A DNA stretch of 64,000 nt. Source: Candidatus Allofournierella merdipullorum. Its GTDB lineage: Bacteria; Bacillota; Clostridia; Oscillospirales; Ruminococcaceae. The stretch lies in assembly GCA_019116345.1 (NCBI GenBank), contig DXBV01000020.1, positions 1 to 64,000 on the forward strand, given 5' to 3'. The translations under genes were made by a program, and so were the position numbers. Position 1 is the stretch's first letter; every line of letters starts with the position of its first letter. Under the pieces are notes generated by a model. That model made no database searches. It saw nothing but the letters and a program-made list of their open reading frames with translations, and had not been told where the DNA came from. This document shows, piece by piece, positions 9,962 to 19,763 of the stretch.

Positions 9962-11263
9962 TCAGCCCTCCTTGGCGACCTTCTCCTCGGTGATCTCCGC
10001 GTGGTCGCGGATGAAGTCGATGGCCTTGTTCACCGCCAGATCCTTCTTGACCTCGTCGGCGTTGACCAGCTCCTTGACCTTGGCCAGCTCCATCTTGTAG
10101 CTGTCGGCGATGCGCTGCAGCTCGTTCTCCAGATCCTCGTCGGAGGCAACGATCTGCTCGGCGGCGGCAACGGCCTCTAGAGCCAGGCGGATCTTGACCT
10201 GCTTCTCGGCCTGCTCCTTGAAGGAAGCGCGGAAGGACTCCAGGGTCTGGCCCATGTACTGCAGGTACATATCCAGCTTCAGGCCCTGCTGCGCCAGGCG
10301 GTACTCGAAGTCACGCACGGCCTCGTCCATACGGGCTTCGTACATGGCGTCGGGGATGTCGCCCTCGATGGTGGCGATGACCTGGTCCACCAGATCGTTC
10401 TCCACGGCCAGAGCAGCCTGCTTCTCGTTCTGCTCTTCCATGCCCTTGCGGATGCTGGCCTTCAGCTCATCCAGGGTGTCGTACTCGCTCACGTCCTTGG
10501 CGAACTCGTCGTCCAGAGCGGGCAGCTCCTTGGTCTTGACCTCGTGCAGCTTGATCTTGAAGACGGCGGGCTTGCCGGCCAGCTCCTTGGCCTGGTACTC
10601 CTCGGGGAAGGTGACGTTCACGTCGAACTCCTCGCCGGCCTCGTGGCCGATCAGCTGATCCTCGAAGCCGGGGATGAAGCTGCCGCTGCCCAGGACCAGG
10701 CTGTAGTGCTCGGCCTTGCCGCCCTCAAAGGCGACGCCGTCCACAAAGCCCTCAAAGTCCATATCCACGGTGTCGCCGTTCTCGGCCTTGCCCTCGCGGG
10801 TGACGATGCGGCCGTTGCGGTTCTGCATGCGGACCAGCTCGGCTTCCACGTCGGCGTCGTCCACAGTATTGACCTTCTTGGTGGCCTTTAAACCGGTGTA
10901 GTTGCCCACCTTGATCTCGGGCTTCACAGCCACGACGACCTTCAGCACCACGCCGTCTTCCAGGCTCTCGGAGACCACGTCCACCTCGGGACGGCCCACG
11001 GGCTGGATGCCGGACTCCACCACCGCGGCCTCGTAGGCCTCGGGGAACAGATCGTTGATGGCGTCGTAGTGGAAGATGTCGGCGCCGTACATCTTTTCGA
11101 TCACCGCGCGGGGCGCATGGCCCTTGCGGAAACCGGGAACAGTGTACTTTTTGCCTTCGCGCTTGTAGGCCTTGTCGATGGCAGCCTTGAAGGACTCGGC
11201 GTCCACAGAGAACTGCAGCTCGTGCATGCTTTTTTCAAGCTTTTCGCTTTTTACAAGATTCAT
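9962..11263 (-). CDS. tig: Trigger factor (GC-rich copy)
   Basis: 433 aa; YTVPGFRKGHAPRAVIEKMYG; FKBP domain GDTVDMDFEGFVDG. Confidence 0.97.
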   Translation of the reverse strand: MNLVKSEKLEKSMHELQFSVDAESFKAAIDKAYKREGKKYTVPGFRKGHAPRAVIEKMYGADIFHYDAINDLFPEAYEAAVVESGIQPVGRPEVDVVSESLEDGVVLKVVVAVKPEIKVGNYTGLKATKKVNTVDDADVEAELVRMQNRNGRIVTREGKAENGDTVDMDFEGFVDGVAFEGGKAEHYSLVLGSGSFIPGFEDQLIGHEAGEEFDVNVTFPEEYQAKELAGKPAVFKIKLHEVKTKELPALDDEFAKDVSEYDTLDELKASIRKGMEEQNEKQAALAVENDLVDQVIATIEGDIPDAMYEARMDEAVRDFEYRLAQQGLKLDMYLQYMGQTLESFRASFKEQAEKQVKIRLALEAVAAAEQIVASDEDLENELQRIADSYKMELAKVKELVNADEVKKDLAVNKAIDFIRDHAEITEEKVAKEG

Positions 11264-11332
11264 TGATATAGCCTCCGTACAAAGAGATTCATTTTATTAT
11301 ATCATGCGTATGGCCAGAAATCCATACTTTTC

Positions 11333-12016
11333 CTAAATTTTATGGGGGCAAAAGTGCAGCGCATCGGCCGAAATCAGGCGGTATTCCAGCCCGTCCACCT
11401 CCCCCTGCACTGCCGCGCGCACCGAAGCGCCGTGCAGGTGGCCGTAGAAGCAGCGTTTGACCCCAAACTCCCGCATCACTTCGATGACCTGCGGAGAGCA
11501 GGCGCCGGGATAGACCGGCGGATAGTGCAGGAAAGCGATTTTTTCCTCACCGCTGTCCCCCGCTGCCTGCAGGCTGGCCCGCAGGCGGCCCAGCTCCCGG
11601 TTCATTACCTTTTCATCGTGGGGCTCGTCCGGCTCAAAAAGCCAGCTGCGGGTGCCGCACAGGGCAAGTCCCTCCACATGATAGGCGTTGTTGTGCAGCA
11701 GATGCAGGCTGTGGAAGCCCTGGGCCTCAAAATAGGTCTCCATTTTGCGGGCGGTGGTCCACCAGTAGTCATGGTTGCCTTTCAAAAGCAGTTTTTGACC
11801 CGGAAGCTGTTCCAGAAATTCAAAGTCCGGAGCGGCTTCTTCCAGTTTCATGCCCCAGCTGGTATCCCCTGCCAGCACCACCGTGTCATCGGGAGCGACC
11901 AGGCGCAGCCAGTTTTCCCGGATGCGCTGTACATAGCCCTGCCAGCCGGGAAACTTGTCCATCGGCTTGTCGGACCCCAGGGAGAGGTGCAGGTCGCCTA
12001 TTACAAAAATTGCCAT
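11333..12016 (-). CDS. Metallophosphoesterase
   Basis: MAIFVIGDLHLSLGSDKPMDKF; LAGDTSWG; LLKGNHDYWW; FYGHLHG. Confidence 0.88.
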   Translation of the reverse strand: MAIFVIGDLHLSLGSDKPMDKFPGWQGYVQRIRENWLRLVAPDDTVVLAGDTSWGMKLEEAAPDFEFLEQLPGQKLLLKGNHDYWWTTARKMETYFEAQGFHSLHLLHNNAYHVEGLALCGTRSWLFEPDEPHDEKVMNRELGRLRASLQAAGDSGEEKIAFLHYPPVYPGACSPQVIEVMREFGVKRCFYGHLHGASVRAAVQGEVDGLEYRLISADALHFCPHKI

Positions 12017-12079
12017 GCCTACCTCCTGATAATCGCCGGCGCACCGGGCACAATAAGACCAGAAAAGGGGGAAAGAAAA

Positions 12080-12238
12080 ATGAACGCGAACGAACCTGTC
12101 ATCAACGGTATCTGCTGCGACGTGAAGAACTGCGTCTACAACAACGGTTCCAGCTGCTGCACCGCCGGCACCATTCACGTCAACAACTGCTACGACGACA
12201 TCGGCAGAACCAAGTGCGAGACCTTCACCGAGGTATAA
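12080..12238 (+). CDS. Small Cys-rich protein, DUF1540-like
   Basis: 52 aa MNANEPVINGICCDVKNCVYNNGSSCCTAGTIHVNNCYDDIGRTKCETFTEV; upstream gggggaaag RBS; plus strand against a minus-strand background. Confidence 0.8.
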   Translation: MNANEPVINGICCDVKNCVYNNGSSCCTAGTIHVNNCYDDIGRTKCETFTEV

Positions 12239-12260
12239 TCCGGCGAAGCGCTCTCAAAAA

Positions 12261-12295
12261 CGGCCCGCGAATCGGTTTCGCGGGTCGTTTTTTGT
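12261..12295. terminator. Terminator between convergent DUF1540-like gene and thrC
   Basis: cccgcgaa-tcggt-ttcgcggg followed by tcgttttttg. Confidence 0.75.
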
Positions 12296-13750
12296 TTACT
12301 CGCCCAGTACCACGTCCCGCAGAGACTCGGGACGGATGGTCTTGTCGAACCGCTCGGGCAGGCTGCGCAGGACCGCCAGCGCCTGGGGCGCGGGCTGGCC
12401 GGCGTATTGAGCCAGAGCGGCCATGGCTTCGAACTCGTCCTCCGGCAGCGGCTGACCCAACGCGGCCAGCACATCCTTCGGGAATTTGAAGGGGCTGGCG
12501 GTGGAGAGCACCACCATGGGCGCCTCGCCCTTGTTGCGCACCGCGGCGCTGAAAGCGACGGCGGTGTGGGGGTCGCAGAGATAGCCCTCTTTCTCAAAGA
12601 GCGAACGGATCTGCGCGGAGGCGGTGGCGTCATCGGCGCAGGCGGCGCTGAAGTCGGCGCAAATGCGCTCCATCACCTCCGGCTCCACTTCATAAGACCC
12701 GGTCTCGAACAGCTGCTTCATCCAGCCCTTGACCTTCTCGGGGCCCGCCATGTGATAGAGCAGCCGCTCCAGGTTGGAGGACACCAGAATGTCCATGGAG
12801 GGCGAAGTGGTGCGGTAGAAGGGACGGCGGGCATTGTAGACGCCGGTGGCAAAGAACTCGGTGAGCACGTCGTTTTTGTTGGACGCGCAGATCAGTCTGC
12901 CCACGGGCAGGCCCATCTGCTTTGCGTACCAGCCGGCGAGAATGTCGCCGAAGTTGCCGGTGGGCACGCAGAAATCCGCCTTCTCCCCCGCCTTGAGCGC
13001 GCCGGAACGCACCAGCTGGCTGTAGGCGTGGAAGTAGTAGACGATCTGCGGCACGAGCCGGCCCCAGTTGATGGAGTTGGCGCTGGAAAGCTGCACGCCC
13101 CGCTCGGCCAGCTGCTTTGCCACGTCCGCGTCGCCAAAGACCCGCTTCACGCCGGTCTGGGCGTCGTCAAAATTGCCCTGTACCGCATAGACGGCCACAT
13201 TCTCACCCTGCTGGGTGGTCATCTGCAGGCGCTGGACTTCGCTGGTGCCGTGGCTGGGATAAAACACAGTGATGGTGACGCCCGGCACGTCGCAATAGCC
13301 TGCAAGGGCTGCTTTGCCGGTGTCGCCGGAAGTGGCCACCAGGATGGCGGTGGTGGTGGTGTCGCCCAGCATGCGCTTGGCCTCCACCAGAAGGCGGGGC
13401 ATCAGCTGAAGGGCGAAGTCCTTGAAGGCGCAGGTGGGGCCGTGCCACAGTTCCAGGCTGTACATCCCGTCCCCGGCTTTGCGCAGAGGCGCGGTGCCCT
13501 CGCCGAAGGCTTCGCCGTAGACCTGACGCACGGTTTCGCGCAGGAAAGCGGGATCATAGTCGGTGAGGAATTTTTCCAGAATGAAAGCCGCCAGCGCAGG
13601 ATAGTCCGGCTGGCCCAGTGCTTCCTTCAGATCCACCGAAGGAAACTGTTCCGGCACGAACAGGCCGCCGTCGCCGGCAAGGCCGAGGCAGATGGCCCGG
13701 GCCGCACTGACAGGCTGGCCCTCGCCGCGAGTGGTTTTAAACTGCATCAT
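12296..13750 (-). CDS. thrC: Threonine synthase
   Basis: 484 aa; MMQFKTTRGEGQPVSAARAICLGLAGDGGLFVPE; GPTCAFKDFALQ PLP-Lys motif; ATSGDTGKAAL. Confidence 0.94.
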   Translation of the reverse strand: MMQFKTTRGEGQPVSAARAICLGLAGDGGLFVPEQFPSVDLKEALGQPDYPALAAFILEKFLTDYDPAFLRETVRQVYGEAFGEGTAPLRKAGDGMYSLELWHGPTCAFKDFALQLMPRLLVEAKRMLGDTTTTAILVATSGDTGKAALAGYCDVPGVTITVFYPSHGTSEVQRLQMTTQQGENVAVYAVQGNFDDAQTGVKRVFGDADVAKQLAERGVQLSSANSINWGRLVPQIVYYFHAYSQLVRSGALKAGEKADFCVPTGNFGDILAGWYAKQMGLPVGRLICASNKNDVLTEFFATGVYNARRPFYRTTSPSMDILVSSNLERLLYHMAGPEKVKGWMKQLFETGSYEVEPEVMERICADFSAACADDATASAQIRSLFEKEGYLCDPHTAVAFSAAVRNKGEAPMVVLSTASPFKFPKDVLAALGQPLPEDEFEAMAALAQYAGQPAPQALAVLRSLPERFDKTIRPESLRDVVLGE

Positions 13751-13777
13751 GATTCCCCCTCTATCTTTCCTGCGCCT

Positions 13778-14137
13778 TCAAAGTTCAAAGGCGCTGCGGA
13801 TACAGTGTACCAGCAGCCCGCCGCCCGTTGCGGGCGTGACCTCTACCACATCGAAGCGGACGGGATGCTCCGACAGGCCGGACTGCTGCAAAAAGCGCTG
13901 GGCTGCAAGGATGACGCGCCGCTGTTTGGCCGGGCCCACCGCTCCGGCTGCGGGGCCGCGGCTGGTCTCGCTGCGGGATTTTACCTCCGCGATGACCACC
14001 GTCTCTCCGTCCAGCAGCACAAGGTCCAGCTCTCCCATGCGGGTACGGTAGTTATGGGCCAGAAGCCGGCAGCCCCGGTCAAGATAATACCGGGCCGCGG
14101 CGGCCTCGCCTTTTTGGCCAAACGCCTTCGCGTCCAT
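13778..14137 (-). CDS. YraN/UPF0102 family nuclease-like protein
   Basis: MDAKAFGQKGEAAAARYYLDRGCRLLAHNYRTRMGELDLVLLDGETVVIAEVKSR. Confidence 0.88.
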   Translation of the reverse strand: MDAKAFGQKGEAAAARYYLDRGCRLLAHNYRTRMGELDLVLLDGETVVIAEVKSRSETSRGPAAGAVGPAKQRRVILAAQRFLQQSGLSEHPVRFDVVEVTPATGGGLLVHCIRSAFEL

Positions 14138-14139
14138 GC

Positions 14140-14751
14140 TCAATACCCCAGTTTTTTCAAAAAGCTGCGCCGGTAGAAAGGCTGGATTCCATAGCGTTCC
14201 AGCAGTTCGTAGTGCAGCTTGGTGGGATAACCTTTGTGCTTTGCCAGCTGGTATTCGGGGTACTGCCGGTCCAGTTCCAGCATAAAGCGGTCCCGGCTGA
14301 CCTTGGCGAGGATAGACGCGGCCGCCACGCTGGCGCACACGCCGTCTCCCTTCACCTGCGCCAGAGCGGGTACTTCCAGCTGCGGCGGGACGCGGTTGCC
14401 GTCTACCACGGCGAAAGCGGGCGCGGGATCAAGGCCTGCCACCGCCCGCTCCATGCCGGCCATGGTGGCCCAAAGGATGTTTTTCTCATCGATCTCCTCA
14501 GGGCTCACAAACACGATCTGGTACGCCAGCGCCTTTTCCTTGATCTCGTCAAAGAGGGCTTCGCGCTTCTTTTCGCTGAGCTTTTTGGAGTCGTTCACGC
14601 CGGTCACCGGGTTCTCGGGGTCCAGGATGACCGCCGCGCAGCACACCGGCCCGCACAAAGGGCCGCGGCCCGCTTCGTCCACGCCGCAGAAAAGCCCGTG
14701 TTGTGCGCGGACGGCGGCGTCGTATTCATACAGAGGGCTGTTCGTTTCCAT
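14140..14751 (-). CDS. rnhB: Ribonuclease HII
   Basis: [49 protein letters not shown]. Confidence 0.93.
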   Translation of the reverse strand: METNSPLYEYDAAVRAQHGLFCGVDEAGRGPLCGPVCCAAVILDPENPVTGVNDSKKLSEKKREALFDEIKEKALAYQIVFVSPEEIDEKNILWATMAGMERAVAGLDPAPAFAVVDGNRVPPQLEVPALAQVKGDGVCASVAAASILAKVSRDRFMLELDRQYPEYQLAKHKGYPTKLHYELLERYGIQPFYRRSFLKKLGY

Positions 14752-15643
14752 CCTGCTGTTCCTCCCGGTGGGGCGGCGTTTCAAGGGTGATGCGGCCCCA
14801 TTTGCTGGCGCGGAATTCGTCCACCAGCATGATGGCAGCGCGCTCGGTGTTCACTTCGCCGCCGCTTACCAGCATGCCCCGGGCACGCCCGATGGCTTCC
14901 ACCAGTTCCCAGGGGCCCAGTTCGGTCACTAACTCTTCGGACAGCTTGTAACGCTGGGCCAGACGGTCGGGATAGACCGTCTGCATCTGGGCCACAAGGC
15001 CCATGGCCAGCTCTTCGATGTCCAGAATGTCGTCCTTGATGGAGCCGATGAACGCGAGATTCGTGGCAGTTTCCAGGCTGTCAAATTTCTTCCAGAGCAC
15101 GCCGGGCATATCCAGCAGGTCATAGTTGCCCACCGTGACCCACTGCTTGCCTCGGGTGACGCCGGGCTTGTCGGCGGCTTTGGCACGGGTGGTGCCCGCA
15201 AAGTTATTGATAAAGGTGGATTTGCCCACGTTGGGGATGCCCACCACCATCACACGGATGCGGGCGCCCGACATGCCTTTTCCGGCGCGCTTTTCCAGCA
15301 GTTCACGCAGTTCGGCCTCGATGGCGCTGCGCACCTGCCCGGCGCTGCCCTTCTGCTTGGCGCTGATGGCAATGCAGCCGGCGCCCGCCGCACGGAAATA
15401 AGCCTGCCAGGCTTTGGTGAGCACCGGGTCGGCCAGGTCCGCTTTGTTCATTACATACAGGCGGGGCTTAGACGCGGTGAGGCGCTGCAGTTCGGGGTTC
15501 AGGCTGCTCAGAGGAATGCGGGCGTCCAGCAGCTGGAGCACCACATCCACATTTTTCAGATTCGCTTCGATGAGCCGCAGGGTCTTGGCCATATGGCCGG
15601 GGAACCACTGGATGTTGCGGCGATTCACAAATTCATTGCTCAT
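14726..15643 (-). CDS. ylqF: Ribosome biogenesis GTPase YlqF/RbgA
   Basis: [13 protein letters not shown]; circularly permuted G motifs [25 protein letters not shown]. Confidence 0.94.
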   Translation of the reverse strand: MSNEFVNRRNIQWFPGHMAKTLRLIEANLKNVDVVLQLLDARIPLSSLNPELQRLTASKPRLYVMNKADLADPVLTKAWQAYFRAAGAGCIAISAKQKGSAGQVRSAIEAELRELLEKRAGKGMSGARIRVMVVGIPNVGKSTFINNFAGTTRAKAADKPGVTRGKQWVTVGNYDLLDMPGVLWKKFDSLETATNLAFIGSIKDDILDIEELAMGLVAQMQTVYPDRLAQRYKLSEELVTELGPWELVEAIGRARGMLVSGGEVNTERAAIMLVDEFRASKWGRITLETPPHREEQQDGNEQPSV

Positions 15644-16179
15644 TGGATCAATCCTATTTTATTGAACGGGTAGATGCGCAGGACCACCTTGCCCAGGATG
15701 TCCCGTTCGTCGATGAAGCCCACGCTGCTGCTGCGGCTGTCGGTGGAGTGCTGGCGGTTGTCGCCCATCAGAAACAGCGTTTCCTCAGGCACGGTGAGGG
15801 GGAACTGCACGTCCCCGGTGGAGAGTGTGCCCTCCGGCACATAGGGCTCGTCCAGAGCCTCGCCGTTCACATACACAAGGCCCTGCTCCAGGTTGATGTC
15901 CACAGTGTCGCCGCCCTTGGCAATGACACGCTTGACCAGCGGTTTGCCGTAATTGATGTAGCTGTCCACCACCACGACGTCGCCCCGCTGCGGAGTATAG
16001 AAGGTGCTCTGCACCAGCAGACGGTCACCGTCTACCAAGGTGTTGTTCATGGAACTGCCGCTGACCACTACGATGCGGGCGCAGAAGGCGAACACGAGGA
16101 CCAGCACCGCCAGCGCGAACACCAGCGCGTCGTACCAGTCCAGAATATCCACATTGCGCCGGAAACGGGCCTCCTCCAA
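15640..16179 (-). CDS. lepB: Signal peptidase I
   Basis: SGSSMNNTL catalytic Ser region; KRVIAKGGDTVDI; FLMGDNRQHSTDSR. Start is ambiguous: proposed TTG at 16179 with GGGAGGG RBS; the open ORF extends to 16260. Confidence 0.9.
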   Translation of the reverse strand: MEEARFRRNVDILDWYDALVFALAVLVLVFAFCARIVVVSGSSMNNTLVDGDRLLVQSTFYTPQRGDVVVVDSYINYGKPLVKRVIAKGGDTVDINLEQGLVYVNGEALDEPYVPEGTLSTGDVQFPLTVPEETLFLMGDNRQHSTDSRSSSVGFIDERDILGKVVLRIYPFNKIGLIQ

Positions 16180-16239
16180 GATGTGTTCCCTCCCCCGTGA
16201 TAATGAATAAATTTGATGGGTTTTATTGTAGCATATAAC

Positions 16240-16272
16240 AAAAAAAGGGGCAATATCCATTGCCCCTTTTTT
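16240..16272. terminator. Terminator after rplS
   Basis: aaaaaaaggggcaat-atcc-attgccccttttttt. Confidence 0.8.
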
Positions 16273-16283
16273 GTGTCTTTCGA

Positions 16284-16628
16284 TCAGCGGATCTGCTCTT
16301 TGACCTTGGCGGCCTTGCCGGTGCGGCTGCGCAGGTAGAACAGCTTGGCCCGACGCACCTTACCGTGACGGACGATCTCGACCTTCTCAACGAAGGGAGA
16401 GTTGACGGGGAACACGCGCTCCACGCCAACGCCGTAGGAAGTGCGGCGAACGGTGAAGGTCTCGGCCACGCCGCCGTGCTTCTTGGCGATCACAGTGCCC
16501 TCGAAGGCCTGGATACGCTCGCGCTCGCCTTCCTTGATGCGAACGGAGACCCGAACGGTGTCACCGATCTCGAACTGGGGCCGGTTCTCTTTGACCATGC
16601 CCTGGGTGATGATCTGCATTGCGTCCAT
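16284..16628 (-). CDS. rplS: 50S ribosomal protein L19
   Basis: [47 protein letters not shown]. Confidence 0.97.
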   Translation of the reverse strand: MDAMQIITQGMVKENRPQFEIGDTVRVSVRIKEGERERIQAFEGTVIAKKHGGVAETFTVRRTSYGVGVERVFPVNSPFVEKVEIVRHGKVRRAKLFYLRSRTGKAAKVKEQIR

Positions 16629-16654
16629 TGATGAATCCTCCATTTTTTTTGACG

Positions 16655-16745
16655 TTCATACCCGATAATCGGCAGAGGACCGCCCGTTTAATGATATACA
16701 TTAACCCCGCTGATGGTGCCAGCGGACACTAACGCCTAAATATGA
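16655..16745 (-). promoter_or_regulatory. Possible structured 5' leader of rplS (L19 leader-like)
   Basis: Stems ccgctg-atggtgc-cagcgg (16707-16725), ttaatg-atata-cattaa (16688-16704) and ccgataatcgg directly upstream of rplS. No covariance search done. Confidence 0.4.
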
Positions 16746-16776
16746 TAGCACAGCATTTGGCTGTTTGCAAGCTTTT

Positions 16777-17439
16777 TCAGGCAAAATCTTCAGAATTTTT
16801 TGTAATGAGCCGGGTGCGCAGCACATGGGCCCGGGTGGAGTCCACTCCGCACTGCTCCTGAAGGAAGCCCAGCCACAGGCTGGGGTTGAGGTTCAGCCCC
16901 TCCCCCGCCGGCAGCTGCATTTCAAAGCGCACCTCGTCCCCTTCCCGGGCATAGTCCAGCCGGGGGCAGTGCTCCTTGAGGTCGATCTCCTTCTGGCCGC
17001 GCTTGGACTTCTTCAGCACCGGGGCGGCGGACAGAGCGTTGTAGCGATCCAGGCCCTGCGCGAACTCAGCGGGCAGGCGCACGGTGTAGACCGCGCCGGC
17101 GATCTGCTCGGCCTTGCATTTAGGCAGGGTGACGGCGGTAACGGTCACGCCCAGAGGCATCACTGGCTCCAAAGCCGCTTTCCATGCCGCCAGGTCCGGC
17201 TGCTCCGCTTCCGTCTTGACGTCCACGCTCTCTACCAGGCTCTCCTGCCCCAAAGGCAGCGGGCAGGCAAAGGTCATGTAGATGTGAGGGTTGAAGCCCA
17301 GAGTGTACCAGACAGGCAGGCCGCTGCGCTTGAGCGAGCGCTGCATCACCCGCTGCAGGTCCAGAAGAGAAATGTAGGAGGCCTCGCCGGTCTTAGTGAA
17401 CCAGATCCTTACTGTAGTCAAAACAGGCACCTCCCACAA
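16777..17439 (-). CDS. DUF2344 / radical-SAM-associated protein (TIGR03936-like)
   Basis: VRIWFTKTGEASYISLLDLQRVMQRSLKRSGLPVWYTLGFNPHIYMTFACPLPLG. Confidence 0.85.
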   Translation of the reverse strand: MWEVPVLTTVRIWFTKTGEASYISLLDLQRVMQRSLKRSGLPVWYTLGFNPHIYMTFACPLPLGQESLVESVDVKTEAEQPDLAAWKAALEPVMPLGVTVTAVTLPKCKAEQIAGAVYTVRLPAEFAQGLDRYNALSAAPVLKKSKRGQKEIDLKEHCPRLDYAREGDEVRFEMQLPAGEGLNLNPSLWLGFLQEQCGVDSTRAHVLRTRLITKNSEDFA

Positions 17440-19270
17440 ATTTATTCGCTCCGCAGGCGCTGCACTTGCGGTTACAGGGCGGAGTGGTCTGGGCGGCCAT
17501 CGCCTTCTGATACTCCCGCACCAGGAAGTCGTGGCTCACGCCGTAGTCCATGTGGCTCCAGGGGGTGACTTCGTCCAGCCCGATGAAGCGGTTGGCATAA
17601 AACGCGGTGTCCAGCCCGCACTCGGCAAAGGCCTCCATCCACCGGTCGTAGTGGAAGCACTCGTCCCAGCCGTCAAAGAAGCAGCCTTTGCGGTAGGCGG
17701 TCTCCAGCACCCGGCCCAGGCGGCGGTCGCCCTTGGCGAACACTGCCTCCAAAAAGCTGATGGAGCTGTCGTGGTAGTTCACGTGGATCTTCTTGCTGTG
17801 TACGCTGTGCAGCAGATGCTGCTGCTTTTCCCGCAGTTGCTCCTCGGTGTCCTGGGGAACGAACTGGAAAGGAGTGTGGGGCTTGGGCACAAAGCAGGCC
17901 ACGCTGATGGTCACCTGCACCCCTTTGCCCTTGGGCTTGTCCGGGTTCGCGTAATAGAGGTCCACGATCTTCTGGGCGGTATCGGCGATGCCCTCGATGT
18001 CCTCCATGGTCTCGGTGGGCAGGCCCATCATGAAGTAGAGCTTCACCGAAGTGTAGCCCGCTTTAAAGGCCAGCGAGCATGTGCGCTCGATCTCCGGCCA
18101 GGTGACGTTCTTGTTGATGACGTCCCGCAGACGCTGGGTGCCCGCCTCCGGCGCAAAGGTCAGGCCGGTCTTGCGCACCCGGTTGGTCTTCTCCACCAGG
18201 CTCTCGCTGAAGTTGTCGATGCGCAGCGAGGGCAGCGAAAGGCTCACGTGCTCGTCCTTGGTCCAGGTGAGCAGGTCGTCCAGCAGGGGTTCCAGCTGGC
18301 TGTGGTCGGAGGTGGACAGGCTGGTGAGGCTGATCTCCTCGTAGCCGGTGTTGTCGCACAGCTGGCGGGCGGCCTCGTTGAGCTTGTCCGCGCTGCGCTG
18401 GCGCATGGGCCGGTACAAAAAGCCCGCCTGGCAGAAGCGGCAGCCGCGCACGCAGCCGCGCAGCACCTCGATCTGGGCGCGGTCGTGCACCGCGCCCACC
18501 ATGGGCACCACAAAGTGGGTGGGCGGGGTCTGGCTGTCCATATCCCGGATGACCGCCTTGGTGATGACGGCGGGAGCCGCGGGGTCGTTGGGGGTGACAG
18601 CCTTCACCCGGCCGTCCTCGTGATAGGTCACATCATAGAAAGAAGGCACATAGCAGCCGGGCACGGCGGCGATGCGGCGCAGGACTTCCTTCTTGGGCAG
18701 GCCCAGACGCTTGGCTTCCTCCACAATGCGGCAGACGTGAGGCAGCTGCTCCTCCCCTTCGCCCAGCATCATCATGTCAATGAAATCTGCCAGGGGCTCG
18801 GCGTTACACACGCAGGGACCGCCGGCCACGATCAGCGGCCACTCTTCGCCCCGGTCCTCGGTCCGCAGAGGGATGCCCGCCATGTCCAGCATGGCGAGGA
18901 TGTTGCTGTAAGACAGTTCATACTGCAGCGTGAAGCCCACGATGTCGAAGGCGGTGAGGGGGTCTTTGCTCTCCAGCGCGTAGAGAGGCAGGCCCACCCG
19001 CTCCATCTCCGCCTTCATATCCACCCAGGGCATGAAGGCGCGCTCGCACCACCAGTTGGGCTGCTGGTTCAAAAGCTCGTAGAGGATCTTCATGCCCAGG
19101 AAGGACATGCCCACCTCGTAGGTATCGGGAAAGCAGAAGGCAAAGCGCAGGTCCACATCTGCCTTGTCTTTCATGATGCAGCCCGGCTCGCCGCCGGTGT
19201 AGCGGCCCGGCTTCTGCACATGGGCCAGAGCCTCTTTCAATTTCGGGTCAAACAAAACCGTTTCCTCCAT
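17393..19270 (-). CDS. TIGR03960-family B12-binding-like radical SAM protein
   Basis: MEETVLFDPKLKEALAHVQKPGRYTGGEPG...; IEVLRGCVRGCRFCQAGFLYRP cluster motif; C-terminal CNRKCSACG. Confidence 0.9.
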   Translation of the reverse strand: MEETVLFDPKLKEALAHVQKPGRYTGGEPGCIMKDKADVDLRFAFCFPDTYEVGMSFLGMKILYELLNQQPNWWCERAFMPWVDMKAEMERVGLPLYALESKDPLTAFDIVGFTLQYELSYSNILAMLDMAGIPLRTEDRGEEWPLIVAGGPCVCNAEPLADFIDMMMLGEGEEQLPHVCRIVEEAKRLGLPKKEVLRRIAAVPGCYVPSFYDVTYHEDGRVKAVTPNDPAAPAVITKAVIRDMDSQTPPTHFVVPMVGAVHDRAQIEVLRGCVRGCRFCQAGFLYRPMRQRSADKLNEAARQLCDNTGYEEISLTSLSTSDHSQLEPLLDDLLTWTKDEHVSLSLPSLRIDNFSESLVEKTNRVRKTGLTFAPEAGTQRLRDVINKNVTWPEIERTCSLAFKAGYTSVKLYFMMGLPTETMEDIEGIADTAQKIVDLYYANPDKPKGKGVQVTISVACFVPKPHTPFQFVPQDTEEQLREKQQHLLHSVHSKKIHVNYHDSSISFLEAVFAKGDRRLGRVLETAYRKGCFFDGWDECFHYDRWMEAFAECGLDTAFYANRFIGLDEVTPWSHMDYGVSHDFLVREYQKAMAAQTTPPCNRKCSACGANKFVGGACFDYSKDLVH

Positions 19271-19343
19271 CGCGTGCGCCGCAAAAAAGAGGCGCACAGG
19301 TTTGATTCCTGTTTATTGTACCCGATTCGACCCGCAAATGCAA

Positions 19344-19763
19344 TCACGGAAGGAGACATTGCAGCATCCTTCGCCCATCCAGTTCTCCCAGAGGCAGCAG
19401 ATTGAATAATCCGGTGGCGAGATTGGCCGCCGCAAAGAAATAGCCCCAGTAACTGGCGGACAGCTGCATCCAGCCCAGAACAGCGGCGCAGAGAACAAGA
19501 TTGGTCAGCGGCCCGGCAAGCGCCAGCAGAAAGGTCTCGCCGCGTGTAAGAAGCGCGGCGGAAGCATCCAGGCCGATGCCGCGCAGCGAAAAGCGCAGGA
19601 CCGGCAGGCTTTTGGTGAGGGCAAGCCATGCCGCCACGTGGCCGCACTCATGCAGCAGCGCCGCCAGCAGCCCCACCCGCACAAGGCCGGTGTGATCCCG
19701 GTAGAGCACGAACCACAGCGCCGCCAGAAACAGCACCGGACGACGAACGCGCAGGTGCCTCAT
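19344..19763 (-). CDS. Site-2-protease-like M50 metallopeptidase (SpoIVFB-like)
   Basis: 139 aa; LLHECGHVAA (HExxH-type) and NLLPLGELDGRRML motif; overlaps the M23 gene by 4 nt. Confidence 0.75.
   Translation of the reverse strand: MRHLRVRRPVLFLAALWFVLYRDHTGLVRVGLLAALLHECGHVAAWLALTKSLPVLRFSLRGIGLDASAALLTRGETFLLALAGPLTNLVLCAAVLGWMQLSASYWGYFFAAANLATGLFNLLPLGELDGRRMLQCLLP

Noticed and set aside
1-11263. Functional two-copy Clp/trigger-factor system as a novel biological feature
   Set aside because: The hybrid tRNA and abrupt composition shift make a chimeric contig the simpler explanation; no independent evidence that both copies share a cell.
17396-19405. 669-aa plus-strand ORF
   Set aside because: Antisense to the radical SAM gene; no motifs, no RBS.
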